13,610 nucleotides of DNA from Puniceicoccales bacterium (lineage in GTDB: Bacteria > Verrucomicrobiota > Verrucomicrobiia > Opitutales > JAIRKQ01), in the NCBI GenBank assembly GCA_031273725.1, contig JAISRG010000045.1:1-13610 (forward strand), in the 5' to 3' direction. This document shows positions 5,380-12,103 of this stretch, piece by piece (positions within the stretch are counted from its first letter, which is position 1; each line of letters starts with the position of its first letter). The translations under genes and the position numbers were made by a program. A model generated the notes under the pieces. That model searched no databases. It was not told the origin of the DNA and worked only from the letters and a program-made list of their open reading frames with translations.

Positions 5380-7104
5380 TCATAAATCCAGGTATTGGGC
5401 GATTTTTTCAGCAATATTTTTAAAAGCTGGGAGAGAAACCGCCGATCCCCATGCTATCCCGTGTTCGACCTTTGCATCATCGACGATTACGGTAATGATG
5501 ATTTTTGGAACGTCGACGGGGAAAAATCCACAATAGGAAGATGTATGTTGGCTATGGGAATATTTACCATTGATAATTTTTTGTCCAGTTCCACTTTTAC
5601 CACCGAATTCGATCCCGTTTTTTAGTTTGCCATTCTGAGGGTTATGCATAATTTTTCTCATGCGAAGTGCCGTTTGTGGCGATATCACTCGCCGTCGAAT
5701 GACTGGATTCACCGTGAGTATCTTTTCATTACCCTCCATGACATATTTAAATAAATTTGGTTTCAATAGAATCCCATCGCTGGCTATTACCGATATGGCA
5801 CAATGGGTTTGCATGGGAACGGCACCCACAGAATGTCCCATTGGCATGCGGGTAATCGTCCAAGCGTCCCACTTCGATGTGGGCCACAATATCCCCGCAG
5901 ATTCTGCGTCGAAACCATAGCCTGCCTTTTCTCCGAAACCATAGGCTCTGACGCAATCGTAAAAATTTTGTTCTCCGATTAGCATTGCCATCTGAACGAC
6001 TGCCCGATTGCTTGATTTCCTAATGGCTTCAACAAATGTCAATTTATCAAATGGAGTATGGTCTTTGGGCATTGAAATCTTTTTCCCCCGGTTCATAACA
6101 CTTTCCAATGTGCAATCAAAAACGCTATTCTCGTCGACCAAGCCATATTCCAATCCAAATGACATGGCAATTATCTTAAAGACCGACCCGGGTTCATAGA
6201 TGTTACAAACGGCCAAATTTTTCATACTTTCCGGGGAAAACTTTCCGTAATTATTTGGGTCATAGTCTGGATAATTTACCAGCGCAAAAATTTCGCCGGT
6301 CAGGACTTCGCTTACTATCACAGAAACGGACTTCGGAGAGAATTTTTCAACCAGTTGGGTAACCTCATCATACACGATTTTTTGAATATTTTTATCGATC
6401 GTTAGAACGATATCATTCCCGTCTTTGCATGGAATTTCCTTTTTTCTATACTGGACCAGTTCCATCGTTCGGCCGTCCTTTTCCGATTCGATGTAGCCAT
6501 CCTGCCCTTGCAGGTAGAAATTCATATATCTTTCTACGCCACAAACGGGAACATTTTCTCTGCCAATAAAGCCGGTTATATGAGCCATTTCGCGGCCAAA
6601 CGGATATGACCTGTGGGGATTTTTTATTCCGTATACTCCACGAATTTTGATCGCTTTTATCGCAGAGTAAAGAGAGTCGCTGTCGATCTCACAAATAGGA
6701 ACCCAGCGTACTTTTCTCTCTCGATTATTTGAAATTTCACGCCTTTTTACGAATTTTTCCAAAATCTTTTTGATATTTATGTCTAAAAGTTCAGACATTA
6801 GAAAAATCTTTTGCAGATCTTTTTCGGAATCGGCAACATACGGATCCACGCCCAATACAATCCTAGTTTTATCACAGGCCAATGTTTCAAAATTTCTATC
6901 GAATATGGTTCCCCGCTTCGCCGGGATTGTAACAATTGAACTCCTGGCCTGTTCCAGCGATTTGTAGTATTTTCCCCGATTGAAATAGGACAAGTCGAGC
7001 AACCGCCAAACGATTACGCAAAATAACAAAATCACAACAATTGTAACAACACAATGCCGAATATGTTTTTCTAGAGTCTCCAATTTCCGAAAATTTGTGT
7101 GCAA
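5380..7104 (-). CDS. ftsI: FtsI-type peptidoglycan transpeptidase (class B PBP)
   Basis: Division-type class B penicillin-binding protein, which cross-links septal peptidoglycan. The 574 residues show a short cytoplasmic N-terminus, one membrane segment (about 18-38), and a pedestal region with 'AKRGTIFDRN' (62-71) and 'SYPFGREMAHITGFIG'. The transpeptidase domain has Ser307-x-x-Lys310 (EPGSVFK), Ser364-Ser-Asn366 and Lys503-Ser-Gly-Thr506, all three active-site motifs. There is no PASTA domain. PBP2/MrdA is the alternative, but the 'RGTIFDRN' to 'EPGSVFK' pattern and length fit FtsI/SpoVD better. The start is TTG at 7104: an in-frame TAG lies at 7110-7108 and no ATG or GTG precedes the membrane segment. 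No ribosome-binding site is visible. The gene is not beside mraW, ftsL or mur genes, its usual place. Confidence 0.9.
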   Translation of the reverse strand: MHTNFRKLETLEKHIRHCVVTIVVILLFCVIVWRLLDLSYFNRGKYYKSLEQARSSIVTIPAKRGTIFDRNFETLACDKTRIVLGVDPYVADSEKDLQKIFLMSELLDINIKKILEKFVKRREISNNRERKVRWVPICEIDSDSLYSAIKAIKIRGVYGIKNPHRSYPFGREMAHITGFIGRENVPVCGVERYMNFYLQGQDGYIESEKDGRTMELVQYRKKEIPCKDGNDIVLTIDKNIQKIVYDEVTQLVEKFSPKSVSVIVSEVLTGEIFALVNYPDYDPNNYGKFSPESMKNLAVCNIYEPGSVFKIIAMSFGLEYGLVDENSVFDCTLESVMNRGKKISMPKDHTPFDKLTFVEAIRKSSNRAVVQMAMLIGEQNFYDCVRAYGFGEKAGYGFDAESAGILWPTSKWDAWTITRMPMGHSVGAVPMQTHCAISVIASDGILLKPNLFKYVMEGNEKILTVNPVIRRRVISPQTALRMRKIMHNPQNGKLKNGIEFGGKSGTGQKIINGKYSHSQHTSSYCGFFPVDVPKIIITVIVDDAKVEHGIAWGSAVSLPAFKNIAEKIAQYLDL

Positions 7105-7173
7105 AAACTAGTGAGCTGCAAGTACAATGTTTTACCATCGGGTTTGATATGAAACACCACCTGCCATGTTTAT

Positions 7174-8487
7174 TTAACTTTGCGATGCAAAAGCATTCAA
7201 TCTTTCAAGGACAACTTCCTTACCAAGGACGCGCAACAATCCGAATAGGCTTGGTCCAACCGTACGTCCCGATACAGCCAACCTGACACTGTGGATATAT
7301 TCTCCCGTGTTAACACCATGCTTTGTCGCCAATTCATGGACCAAATTTTCGACGGATGTTTCATCGACGGTATCCAGTGATTCAAATGCCAATTTGAACT
7401 CGCGCAAACGTGTTTGTATGTCAAACTTTGACTGCAATTTTGCCAGAGCTTCCCGGTCATGGGTAATTTTCTCGACGAAAAAATATTCGATAAAATTCGG
7501 TAGTTCGACAAATGAACGCAATTTTTCTTGGCATATGGCTAGAACATCTCTGACATAGCGCGCATCGAATTTATCAACGGCAATGGGACTGTTTTTTAAA
7601 ACGACCAGTGCGCGGCTGTGAAAATCGTCGAAGGGTAACGAGCGCAGGTACTCCGAATTGAAAAATGACATTTTCTTTTCATCGAATCTTGCATTGTTCT
7701 TGTTGACATCGCCAATATCGAATAGGCGTATAATTTCATCCAATGGCAAAATCTCCCTATCTTCCTTTGGGGACCACCCTAGCAAGCAAAGATAGTTGCG
7801 GACAGCGGCGGCAATAAAATGGTTTTTTTCGTAGTCTTCTATCAGTGCCCCGGTATCACGCTTACTCATTTTGCCGGAACCTTGCGATTTCAGAATCAAA
7901 GGGATATGTGCGAACAATGGTGGCTTTTCTCCAAAGGCATTGAACAGTTCAATGTGTTTGCTCGTGTTAGACAGATGATCTTCCCCTCGGATAATATGCG
8001 TAATCCGCATCGAAATGTCATCGACAACATTAACCAGATGGAAAACGGGTTTTCCATTCGTACGAACAATCACAAAATCCTTTTCCTCTTCCCTGGCAAC
8101 GTCACCGCGAATTAGGTCGTGTATGACCTGTGGCCTATGGGAAACTTTAAAGTACAGCGCTCCATCCTTTTCGTAGGCGAAACCCTTGTTTTTTAAAATT
8201 TCGATATATTTTTGATAGACGTCAGATCGTTGACTTTGAAAGTATGGACCGTACTCACCTCCGACGTCGGGTCCTTCATCCCAGTCTAACCCAAGCCAGC
8301 GTAGGCCGTGGATAAGGACATCGAGAAATTCCTTCCTGTCCCGCTCATCATCCGTATCTTCAATGCGGAGGATAAATTTCCCGCCCCTATGTTTTGCATA
8401 TAGCCAGTTAAATAGGGCCGTACGAGCACTTCCAATGTGGAAAAATCCAGTTGGACTAGGAGCAAATCGTACTCTAACATCATTCAT
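7174..8487 (-). CDS. gltX: Glutamyl-tRNA synthetase
   Basis: Class I synthetase that attaches glutamate to tRNA-Glu. The N-terminal RFAPSPTGFFHIGSARTA includes the HIGH-type motif HIGS (17-20), and KMSKR lies at 206-210. IEDTD (42-46) and the IIRGEDHLSNT block (165-175) are typical. The 437 residues are shorter than the 470-500 usual in bacteria. The zinc-binding cysteine cluster of the E. coli type is missing (the place reads AYEKDGALYFK), as in several other GluRS. Whether it also charges tRNA-Gln (non-discriminating) cannot be told here. It lies 19 bases after rplS and 69 before ftsI. Confidence 0.95.
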   Translation of the reverse strand: MNDVRVRFAPSPTGFFHIGSARTALFNWLYAKHRGGKFILRIEDTDDERDRKEFLDVLIHGLRWLGLDWDEGPDVGGEYGPYFQSQRSDVYQKYIEILKNKGFAYEKDGALYFKVSHRPQVIHDLIRGDVAREEEKDFVIVRTNGKPVFHLVNVVDDISMRITHIIRGEDHLSNTSKHIELFNAFGEKPPLFAHIPLILKSQGSGKMSKRDTGALIEDYEKNHFIAAAVRNYLCLLGWSPKEDREILPLDEIIRLFDIGDVNKNNARFDEKKMSFFNSEYLRSLPFDDFHSRALVVLKNSPIAVDKFDARYVRDVLAICQEKLRSFVELPNFIEYFFVEKITHDREALAKLQSKFDIQTRLREFKLAFESLDTVDETSVENLVHELATKHGVNTGEYIHSVRLAVSGRTVGPSLFGLLRVLGKEVVLERLNAFASQS

Positions 8488-8506
8488 CTGCGAATGCTAT
8501 CTTCGA

Positions 8507-8854
8507 TTAACTTTCCCGAACTTTCATTGCGCTCTTACCTTCACGCTTGCGCATGTAATAGAGCTTTGAACGCAGGACTTTGCTTACGCGATCAACGGTA
8601 ATTTTCGAAATAAACGGTGAATTTAAATTGAATATACGTTCCACGCCTTCGCCATATGAAATTTTCCTGACCACAAATGTTTGATTGATGCCGGAACCCC
8701 TGCGAGCGATCACAATGCCGGAAAATACCTGAACCCTTTCCTTGTCACCTTCTTTGACAATTGCGTGAACGCTTATGGCATCCCCTACTTTAAAGATATC
8801 CCGCTCTTTCTTGATCTGATTCCCGGTAACAATTTCTTCTATTTCTCGATTCAT
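8507..8854 (-). CDS. rplS: 50S ribosomal protein L19
   Basis: L19 sits at the 30S-50S interface. The 115 residues are the full family length. 'FKVGDAISVHAIVKEGDKERVQVFSG' type sequence starts at about residue 21, and 'GSGINQTFVVRKISYGEGVERIF' follows, with a basic C-terminal tail 'RSKLYYMRKREGKSAMKV'. AAGGAT lies about 6 bases before the ATG at 8854 and overlaps the TrmD stop, giving tight coupling to trmD 9 bases upstream. Confidence 0.97.
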   Translation of the reverse strand: MNREIEEIVTGNQIKKERDIFKVGDAISVHAIVKEGDKERVQVFSGIVIARRGSGINQTFVVRKISYGEGVERIFNLNSPFISKITVDRVSKVLRSKLYYMRKREGKSAMKVRES

Positions 8855-8863
8855 TTCAAATCC

Positions 8864-9538
8864 TTACTCTTTTATTAAATCCGGCCTACGCTTTCTAGTT
8901 CGCAATGACCGCTGGTTTTGGCGCCACTTGGCGATCTCGGCATGGTTTCCTGACAAAAGCACATCGGGCACTGCCATTCCTCGAAATTCGACGGGGCGCG
9001 TATATTGTGGGAACGACAGCAACCCATCACTAAAACTATCCTGGCCCAACGAATTGTCGTCCCCCAAAACTCCCGGAATTTGCCGAATAATTGCATCCAT
9101 CAAAACCGCAGATGCCACTGTACCATTGGTCAAAACATAGTCTCCTATGGAAATTTCTCGGTCGACCAACGATTCCCTAACCCGCTCATCGACACCTTCA
9201 TAGTGCCCGGACAACAATATCAGGTGCTTTTCCTTGGACAACTTCTGAGCCATGGCAGAATTGAAAATTTCTCCATCGGGGCACAGAAATATTACCCTGG
9301 AATATTCGCTGCGCAACGACTCGATCGCCGCAAAAATTGGTTCCGGCTTCATCACCATACCTGGGCCACCACCAAACGGGCTATCATCTGTCACGCTGTG
9401 TTTATCCGTTGCCCAATCACGCAAATTGTAAAGGCAAACCATTGCCAATTTGTTTTGTATGGCACGGCCTATGATGCTACAGGACACAAATCCATTGAGC
9501 ATCTCGGGAAACAGTGACAAACAGTCGAACCTTAACAT
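8864..9538 (-). CDS. trmD: tRNA (guanine-37-N1) methyltransferase
   Basis: TrmD puts a methyl group on G37 next to the anticodon, using S-adenosylmethionine, and so prevents +1 frameshifting. The 224 residues contain MLRFDCLSLFPEM at the N-terminus, the GGGPGMVM loop (57-64), LSGHYEGVDERV (109-120), IGDYVLTNG (131-139, part of the trefoil-knot SAM site) and PQYTRP (177-182). The knot segment has NGTVASAVLMDA where other TrmD usually have GGELP-like residues. It follows rpsP by only 14 bases; rimM, usually between them, is missing. Confidence 0.97.
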   Translation of the reverse strand: MLRFDCLSLFPEMLNGFVSCSIIGRAIQNKLAMVCLYNLRDWATDKHSVTDDSPFGGGPGMVMKPEPIFAAIESLRSEYSRVIFLCPDGEIFNSAMAQKLSKEKHLILLSGHYEGVDERVRESLVDREISIGDYVLTNGTVASAVLMDAIIRQIPGVLGDDNSLGQDSFSDGLLSFPQYTRPVEFRGMAVPDVLLSGNHAEIAKWRQNQRSLRTRKRRPDLIKE

Positions 9539-9552
9539 AGTCTCCAGGGATT

Positions 9553-9813
9553 TTACGCAGAGATTTGGGCTGCTCTAGCTTTTTTTATTAGGGATTTTAC
9601 CGTATCCGTTGGTTTGGCCCCAACACCAATCCAGTAATCCGCACGATCTAAGACCAGAGCCAGTTCCGGAGCATTGCCGCGGGCATTGGGATCGTAGTTC
9701 CCTAAGGCTTCGACAAATTTTCCATCGCGGCGGCTTGCGCTTTCCGCAACAACAATCTTATACACGGGACGATTCCTATTTCCTCGCCTTTGCAACCTAA
9801 TTTTCAGTGCCAT
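9553..9813 (-). CDS. rpsP: 30S ribosomal protein S16
   Basis: S16 is an early 30S assembly protein. The 86 residues start MALKIRLQRRGNRNRPVYKI and continue with VVAESASRRDGKFVEALG and 'DRADYWIGVGAKPTDTV', the family pattern in full. It is the first gene of the rpsP-trmD-rplS cluster. A perfect -35 TTGACA is at 9860-9855 on the minus strand, but the place for the -10 (9837-9832, TGTTTC) is poor, so the promoter is unclear. The ribosome-binding site is weak (GAGA). Confidence 0.97.
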   Translation of the reverse strand: MALKIRLQRRGNRNRPVYKIVVAESASRRDGKFVEALGNYDPNARGNAPELALVLDRADYWIGVGAKPTDTVKSLIKKARAAQISA

Positions 9814-10024
9814 ATATTCTCAACTACGGTAGAAACAAAAACTAATACTTCCCTTGTCAAGAATTGTTTACGGAATGTCACAAATATTCTCCATAGTTTT
9901 TATTCGAAATTATCTTCCGCATCTTCCAATTGGATAGATACCGTACCCAATCTTCTGGAGCGGCATTTGGAAATGCTTTGAAGCTCTAAATGCGCAATGG
10001 TCGTCAAACCCAAGGCTAGTTCAT
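9814..10024. other. Gap between the CofE-like gene and rpsP
   Basis: No convincing gene is seen in these 211 bases. On the minus strand a frame stays open from inside the CofE-like gene to a TAA at 9902-9900, its last residues reading LGLTTIAHLELQSISKCR onward. After the CofE-like stop it has only TTG as a possible start, and it overlaps the ligase in another frame. The segment also holds the TTGACA at 9860-9855 noted for rpsP. No clear terminator hairpin was found. Confidence 0.4.
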
Positions 10025-10729
10025 TTAATTGTGAAAATTTAGAATGTTTCCAAACATGTCGTCTTCCTTGGCAAGTTGTGTGTTTTTCATGGAAAATTCG
10101 TTCCCAAATTCGACATTTTCTGCCCCTCGAACGATGACAAGGGGACAACTCTCGTTGCCTTCGCCCATTAGGTAACATGCCGTCGATGCCAGCGAATCTG
10201 CTATGTTTACCGATGTTACTTCCAACCTACGTCCGAAAAGATCAACTTTTCCTCTGTAATCTTTAATTGGATTAAATCCGAAAATATCTTGGGCAACCCC
10301 GATTGTTCCACGGCGAAAAGGTTCAATTTTGCTATCAATGGAAATAATTCCCAAATTTTTTATGGTAAACTTTTCACATAAATATCCATGTATTTCTGCC
10401 AATAATTTGGTAACGTCTTGGGGCCACAGGACGTAGTATCCGTTCCCATTGCTTTCGTCGATTCCTGAAAAAGGAATCACAATGCCATCTTTTACCGTGA
10501 GCAAACAATTTTTCTCCCATAGCCGATCAGCTTCATCGCAAATCAATCGCCTCCTATCAACCGTTCCAATTTTAACACACCTCCCCTGGTGTATCGCCAG
10601 ACATTTGGTCGCTATGCACAATATGTCCGATCGTTCCAATGAAAAACCATCCGAGTCAAAAAGAGGAAATATATTATCCCTTGGAGGGTAAAGTATCGAA
10701 GTTTTTACTGCAAAAATTTTCAACGGCAT
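10025..10729 (-). CDS. CofE-like gamma-glutamyl ligase (FolC2 candidate)
   Basis: Member of the coenzyme F420-0:gamma-glutamyl ligase family, which adds glutamate with GTP. With the ATG at 10729 it has 234 residues. SGID (88-91), IDS (131-133, the likely metal-binding acid), RRGTIGVAQ (139-147), DYRGKVDLFGRRLEV (157-171), ADSLASTACYLMGEG (177-191) and VIVRG (198-202) are the family's conserved blocks. F420 is not expected in this kind of organism. In chlamydiae homologues of this family are proposed to replace FolC as folate polyglutamylation enzyme, so folate is the likely substrate; this is inference. The start at 10729 is chosen because it lies 5 bases after the ahpC stop with AGGT upstream; the frame is open to 10810 but that would overlap ahpC by 75 bases. 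Confidence 0.75.
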   Translation of the reverse strand: MPLKIFAVKTSILYPPRDNIFPLFDSDGFSLERSDILCIATKCLAIHQGRCVKIGTVDRRRLICDEADRLWEKNCLLTVKDGIVIPFSGIDESNGNGYYVLWPQDVTKLLAEIHGYLCEKFTIKNLGIISIDSKIEPFRRGTIGVAQDIFGFNPIKDYRGKVDLFGRRLEVTSVNIADSLASTACYLMGEGNESCPLVIVRGAENVEFGNEFSMKNTQLAKEDDMFGNILNFHN

Positions 10730-10734
10730 GCAAT

Positions 10735-11358
10735 TTACCTGAAAAACTCTTTCAGCCCATCCCGGGTTGGTTTCATGGATTTTTGTCCGCTGTGCCAATT
10801 GGCCGGGCAAACTTCTCCAACTTCTTCAAAATGCCGAAGGGCGTCGACCATTCTTAATGCCTCATCAACACTGCGACCAAGCGGCATGTTGTTGATTACA
10901 CAATGTTGCACAATGCCCTTCCTATCTATTAAAAACAGCCCCCGGTAGGCAACGAGGTCTCCGGTAACCTTTGTAGTGCCATCGTCGTTCTCTTCGTAAC
11001 CGGCTAAAACACCATATGCATTGGCAATGGTTTTGTTGATATCGGCGACAATGGGAAATGTAACACCATGAATACCTCCACGTTCGCGAGGAGTTTCAAG
11101 CCATGCAAAGTGTGAAAACTCCGAATCTGTCGAACATCCTACCAATGCCACATCCCTTTTTTCGAACTCTTGCAGCTTTTCCTGAAATGCCCAGATTTCC
11201 GTGGGACAAACAAATGTAAAATCTTTGGGATAGAAAAACAACACGACGTATTTCTTGCCAAAAAATTGCTCCAATGAAAAATTTTGTACAATATTGCACC
11301 CTTCAACTACAGCCGTTGCTGAAAATTTTGGAGCTTTTCCCCCAACTAAAGTTCGCAT
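10735..11358 (-). CDS. ahpC: Typical 2-Cys peroxiredoxin (AhpC/TSA family)
   Basis: Cytoplasmic thiol peroxidase that reduces hydrogen peroxide and organic peroxides. With the ATG at 11358 it has 207 residues. The peroxidatic Cys51 is in FTFVCPTE and the resolving Cys184 in EVCPANW, so it is the two-Cys Prx1/AhpC type. GGIHG (94-98) and the final KEFFR occupy the places of the GGLG and YF motifs that make eukaryotic homologues sensitive to over-oxidation. A GTG two codons upstream is in frame, but it overlaps the AAGGTG, so ATG is preferred. No reductase (AhpF) gene is visible; the reducing partner may be thioredoxin. A strong promoter-like pair lies right in front (11365-11393). Confidence 0.95.
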   Translation of the reverse strand: MRTLVGGKAPKFSATAVVEGCNIVQNFSLEQFFGKKYVVLFFYPKDFTFVCPTEIWAFQEKLQEFEKRDVALVGCSTDSEFSHFAWLETPRERGGIHGVTFPIVADINKTIANAYGVLAGYEENDDGTTKVTGDLVAYRGLFLIDRKGIVQHCVINNMPLGRSVDEALRMVDALRHFEEVGEVCPANWHSGQKSMKPTRDGLKEFFR

Positions 11359-11364
11359 GCGCAC

Positions 11365-11393
11365 CTTATATGCTCAAAAATTATTTCTGTAAA
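11365..11393 (-). promoter_or_regulatory. Strong sigma70-like promoter abutting ahpC
   Basis: TTTACA (11393-11388, 5/6) and TATAAG (11370-11365, 5/6) are separated by exactly 17 bases on the minus strand. Six bases (GTGCGC) separate the -10 from the ATG at 11358, so the predicted start of transcription is the A of the start codon. An AAGGTG overlaps the -10. It is in the divergent gap shared with the small plus-strand gene. Confidence 0.6.
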
Positions 11394-11474
11394 GATAAAA
11401 ATTTTAAAAAAGTTCTTTACTTGCATGATATATTTTTAATCGTAGGCCCGAGATAGGTAATTTGTCGATTCAAT

Positions 11475-11576
11475 ATGGGAAATTTGAAGAAAAAGCGTCG
11501 TCTTAAAATGAACAAGCACAAGCGTAGTAAACGCTCGAAGTCTAATAGGCACAAGAAGAGGCTCTGGGGCAATTAA
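11475..11576 (+). CDS. AURKAIP1/COX24-type small ribosomal protein
   Basis: A 33-residue gene starting [20 protein letters not shown] and ending HKKRLWGN. More than half of the residues are Lys or Arg. The '[15 protein letters not shown]' core is the AURKAIP1/COX24 domain pattern, also found in mitochondrial small-subunit protein mS38 and in the small actinobacterial 30S protein bS22. By analogy it likely binds rRNA in the 30S subunit. No good Shine-Dalgarno sequence is seen (nearest AGGT is 17 bases away). It is divergent from ahpC and followed by a seven-pair hairpin. Confidence 0.8.
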   Translation: MGNLKKKRRLKMNKHKRSKRSKSNRHKKRLWGN

Positions 11577-11591
11577 ACCCCATCGAATGTT

Positions 11592-11612
11592 GCAGACACT
11601 AGTCCTGTCTGC
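11592..11612 (+). terminator. Hairpin after the small ribosomal-type gene
   Basis: GCAGACA and TGTCTGC form a perfect seven-pair stem with a seven-base loop, 15 bases after the stop of the 33-residue gene. The tail TTCAATGATTT is only moderately U-rich, so it may be a terminator or an mRNA-stabilising 3' end. Confidence 0.45.
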
Positions 11613-11899
11613 TTCAATGATTTAGAAAGTTTACGCGAAACCAAAAATAGGGAGCTCAAATTAACAGCAATAGCGCAAAATGAAAATTCGGAAAAACCGA
11701 ATCAAATTTTGTTAAAATCAAGGATTTGGAAACATTGGACATGTTTTATTTTTGCTTCAAAAAAGAGGGATAATTCGGCACTTTGGGAAAAGTGTTACAA
11801 AAATTGCCGGTTTTTTCCATTGTAAAACGCCCTTAAGTTCATCAACCATTCAGATTGAACCATGCTTGCCATCAGAATTTCGCTCACGCACAGGCCACA

Positions 11900-11992
11900 T
11901 TATCGTCCCTTCTCAATTCTTTCTTTTGTCTTTTTTATGCAAAGATCATCTTTTTTAGCAGAGAGCTTTACCTGTCCTAGGGCCGATTTCAT
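11900..11992 (-). CDS. Doubtful 30-residue basic peptide frame
   Basis: An ATG at 11992 opens a 30-codon frame (MKSALGQVKLSAKK... ending ERIEKGR, rich in Lys). An AGGAAAG sits about 8 to 12 bases upstream of it. The stop overlaps a second ATG as TAATG. No family is recognised, and a frame of this size may easily arise by chance. Confidence 0.15.
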   Translation of the reverse strand: MKSALGQVKLSAKKDDLCIKKTKERIEKGR

Positions 11993-12036
11993 CGAGAATC
12001 TTTCCTAAAATTTTTTCATTTTTTTGCTCTCTTATT

Positions 12037-12064
12037 TTGAGATTCGCGTATTTGTCTTTAAATT
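12037..12064 (+). promoter_or_regulatory. Possible promoter of the diadenylate cyclase gene
   Basis: TTGAGA (12037-12042, 5/6) and TAAATT (12059-12064, 4/6) are 16 bases apart, which would start transcription near 12071 and give a leader of about 33 bases. The leader contains the hairpin at 12080-12097. Confidence 0.4.
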
Positions 12065-12079
12065 TTTAAAAAATTCTGT

Positions 12080-12097
12080 TCACTGCTTAGCAGGTGA
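12080..12097 (+). promoter_or_regulatory. Hairpin covering the cyclase Shine-Dalgarno
   Basis: TCACTGC-TTA-GCAG(G)TGA can fold into a seven-pair stem with a three-base loop and one bulged G. The AGGTGA ribosome-binding site (12092-12097), six bases before the ATG at 12104, forms the descending arm. The fold would hide the site from the ribosome. Confidence 0.4.
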
Positions 12098-12103
12098 CAC
12101 AAA

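Larger units (their letters stand above)
11577..12103. other. 527-base gap with hairpins and doubtful tiny frames
   Basis: No recognisable gene. On the plus strand there are hairpins at 11592-11612, 11686-11702 (ATTCGG-AAAAA-CCGAAT) and 11778-11795 (GCACTTT-GGGA-AAAGTGT), the last followed by GCCGGTTTTTT. On the minus strand three tiny frames follow each other: 30 residues from 11992, 16 from a TAATG junction, and 30 from 11849 after a TGAATG junction. None resembles a family I know. The stretch could hold a small RNA, degraded coding DNA, or only the leader of the cyclase gene. Confidence 0.4.

Noticed and set aside
9005..9517. 170-codon plus-strand frame
   Set aside because: It lies wholly antisense to trmD, whose motifs are clear, and its product resembles nothing; it is a shadow frame.
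9900..10178. 92-codon minus-strand frame overlapping the ligase 3' end
   Set aside because: Most of it is a frame shadow of the CofE-like gene and only a TTG could start the part beyond it. I noted it in the gap entry but do not call it a gene.
10730..10810. Longer start of the CofE-like gene at 10810
   Set aside because: Would overlap the ahpC end by 75 bases and add residues with no family match; the ATG at 10729 lies 5 bases after the ahpC stop.
11752..11958. 68-codon plus-strand frame in the gap before the cyclase
   Set aside because: Starts at TTG, has no ribosome-binding site and no known domain; better treated as part of an undetermined gap.
11577..12103. Possible SRP RNA, tmRNA, 6S RNA or CRISPR
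   Set aside because: The GGAAGCAGCC-type SRP motif, the tRNA-like end of tmRNA and regularly spaced repeats were looked for on both strands and not found.
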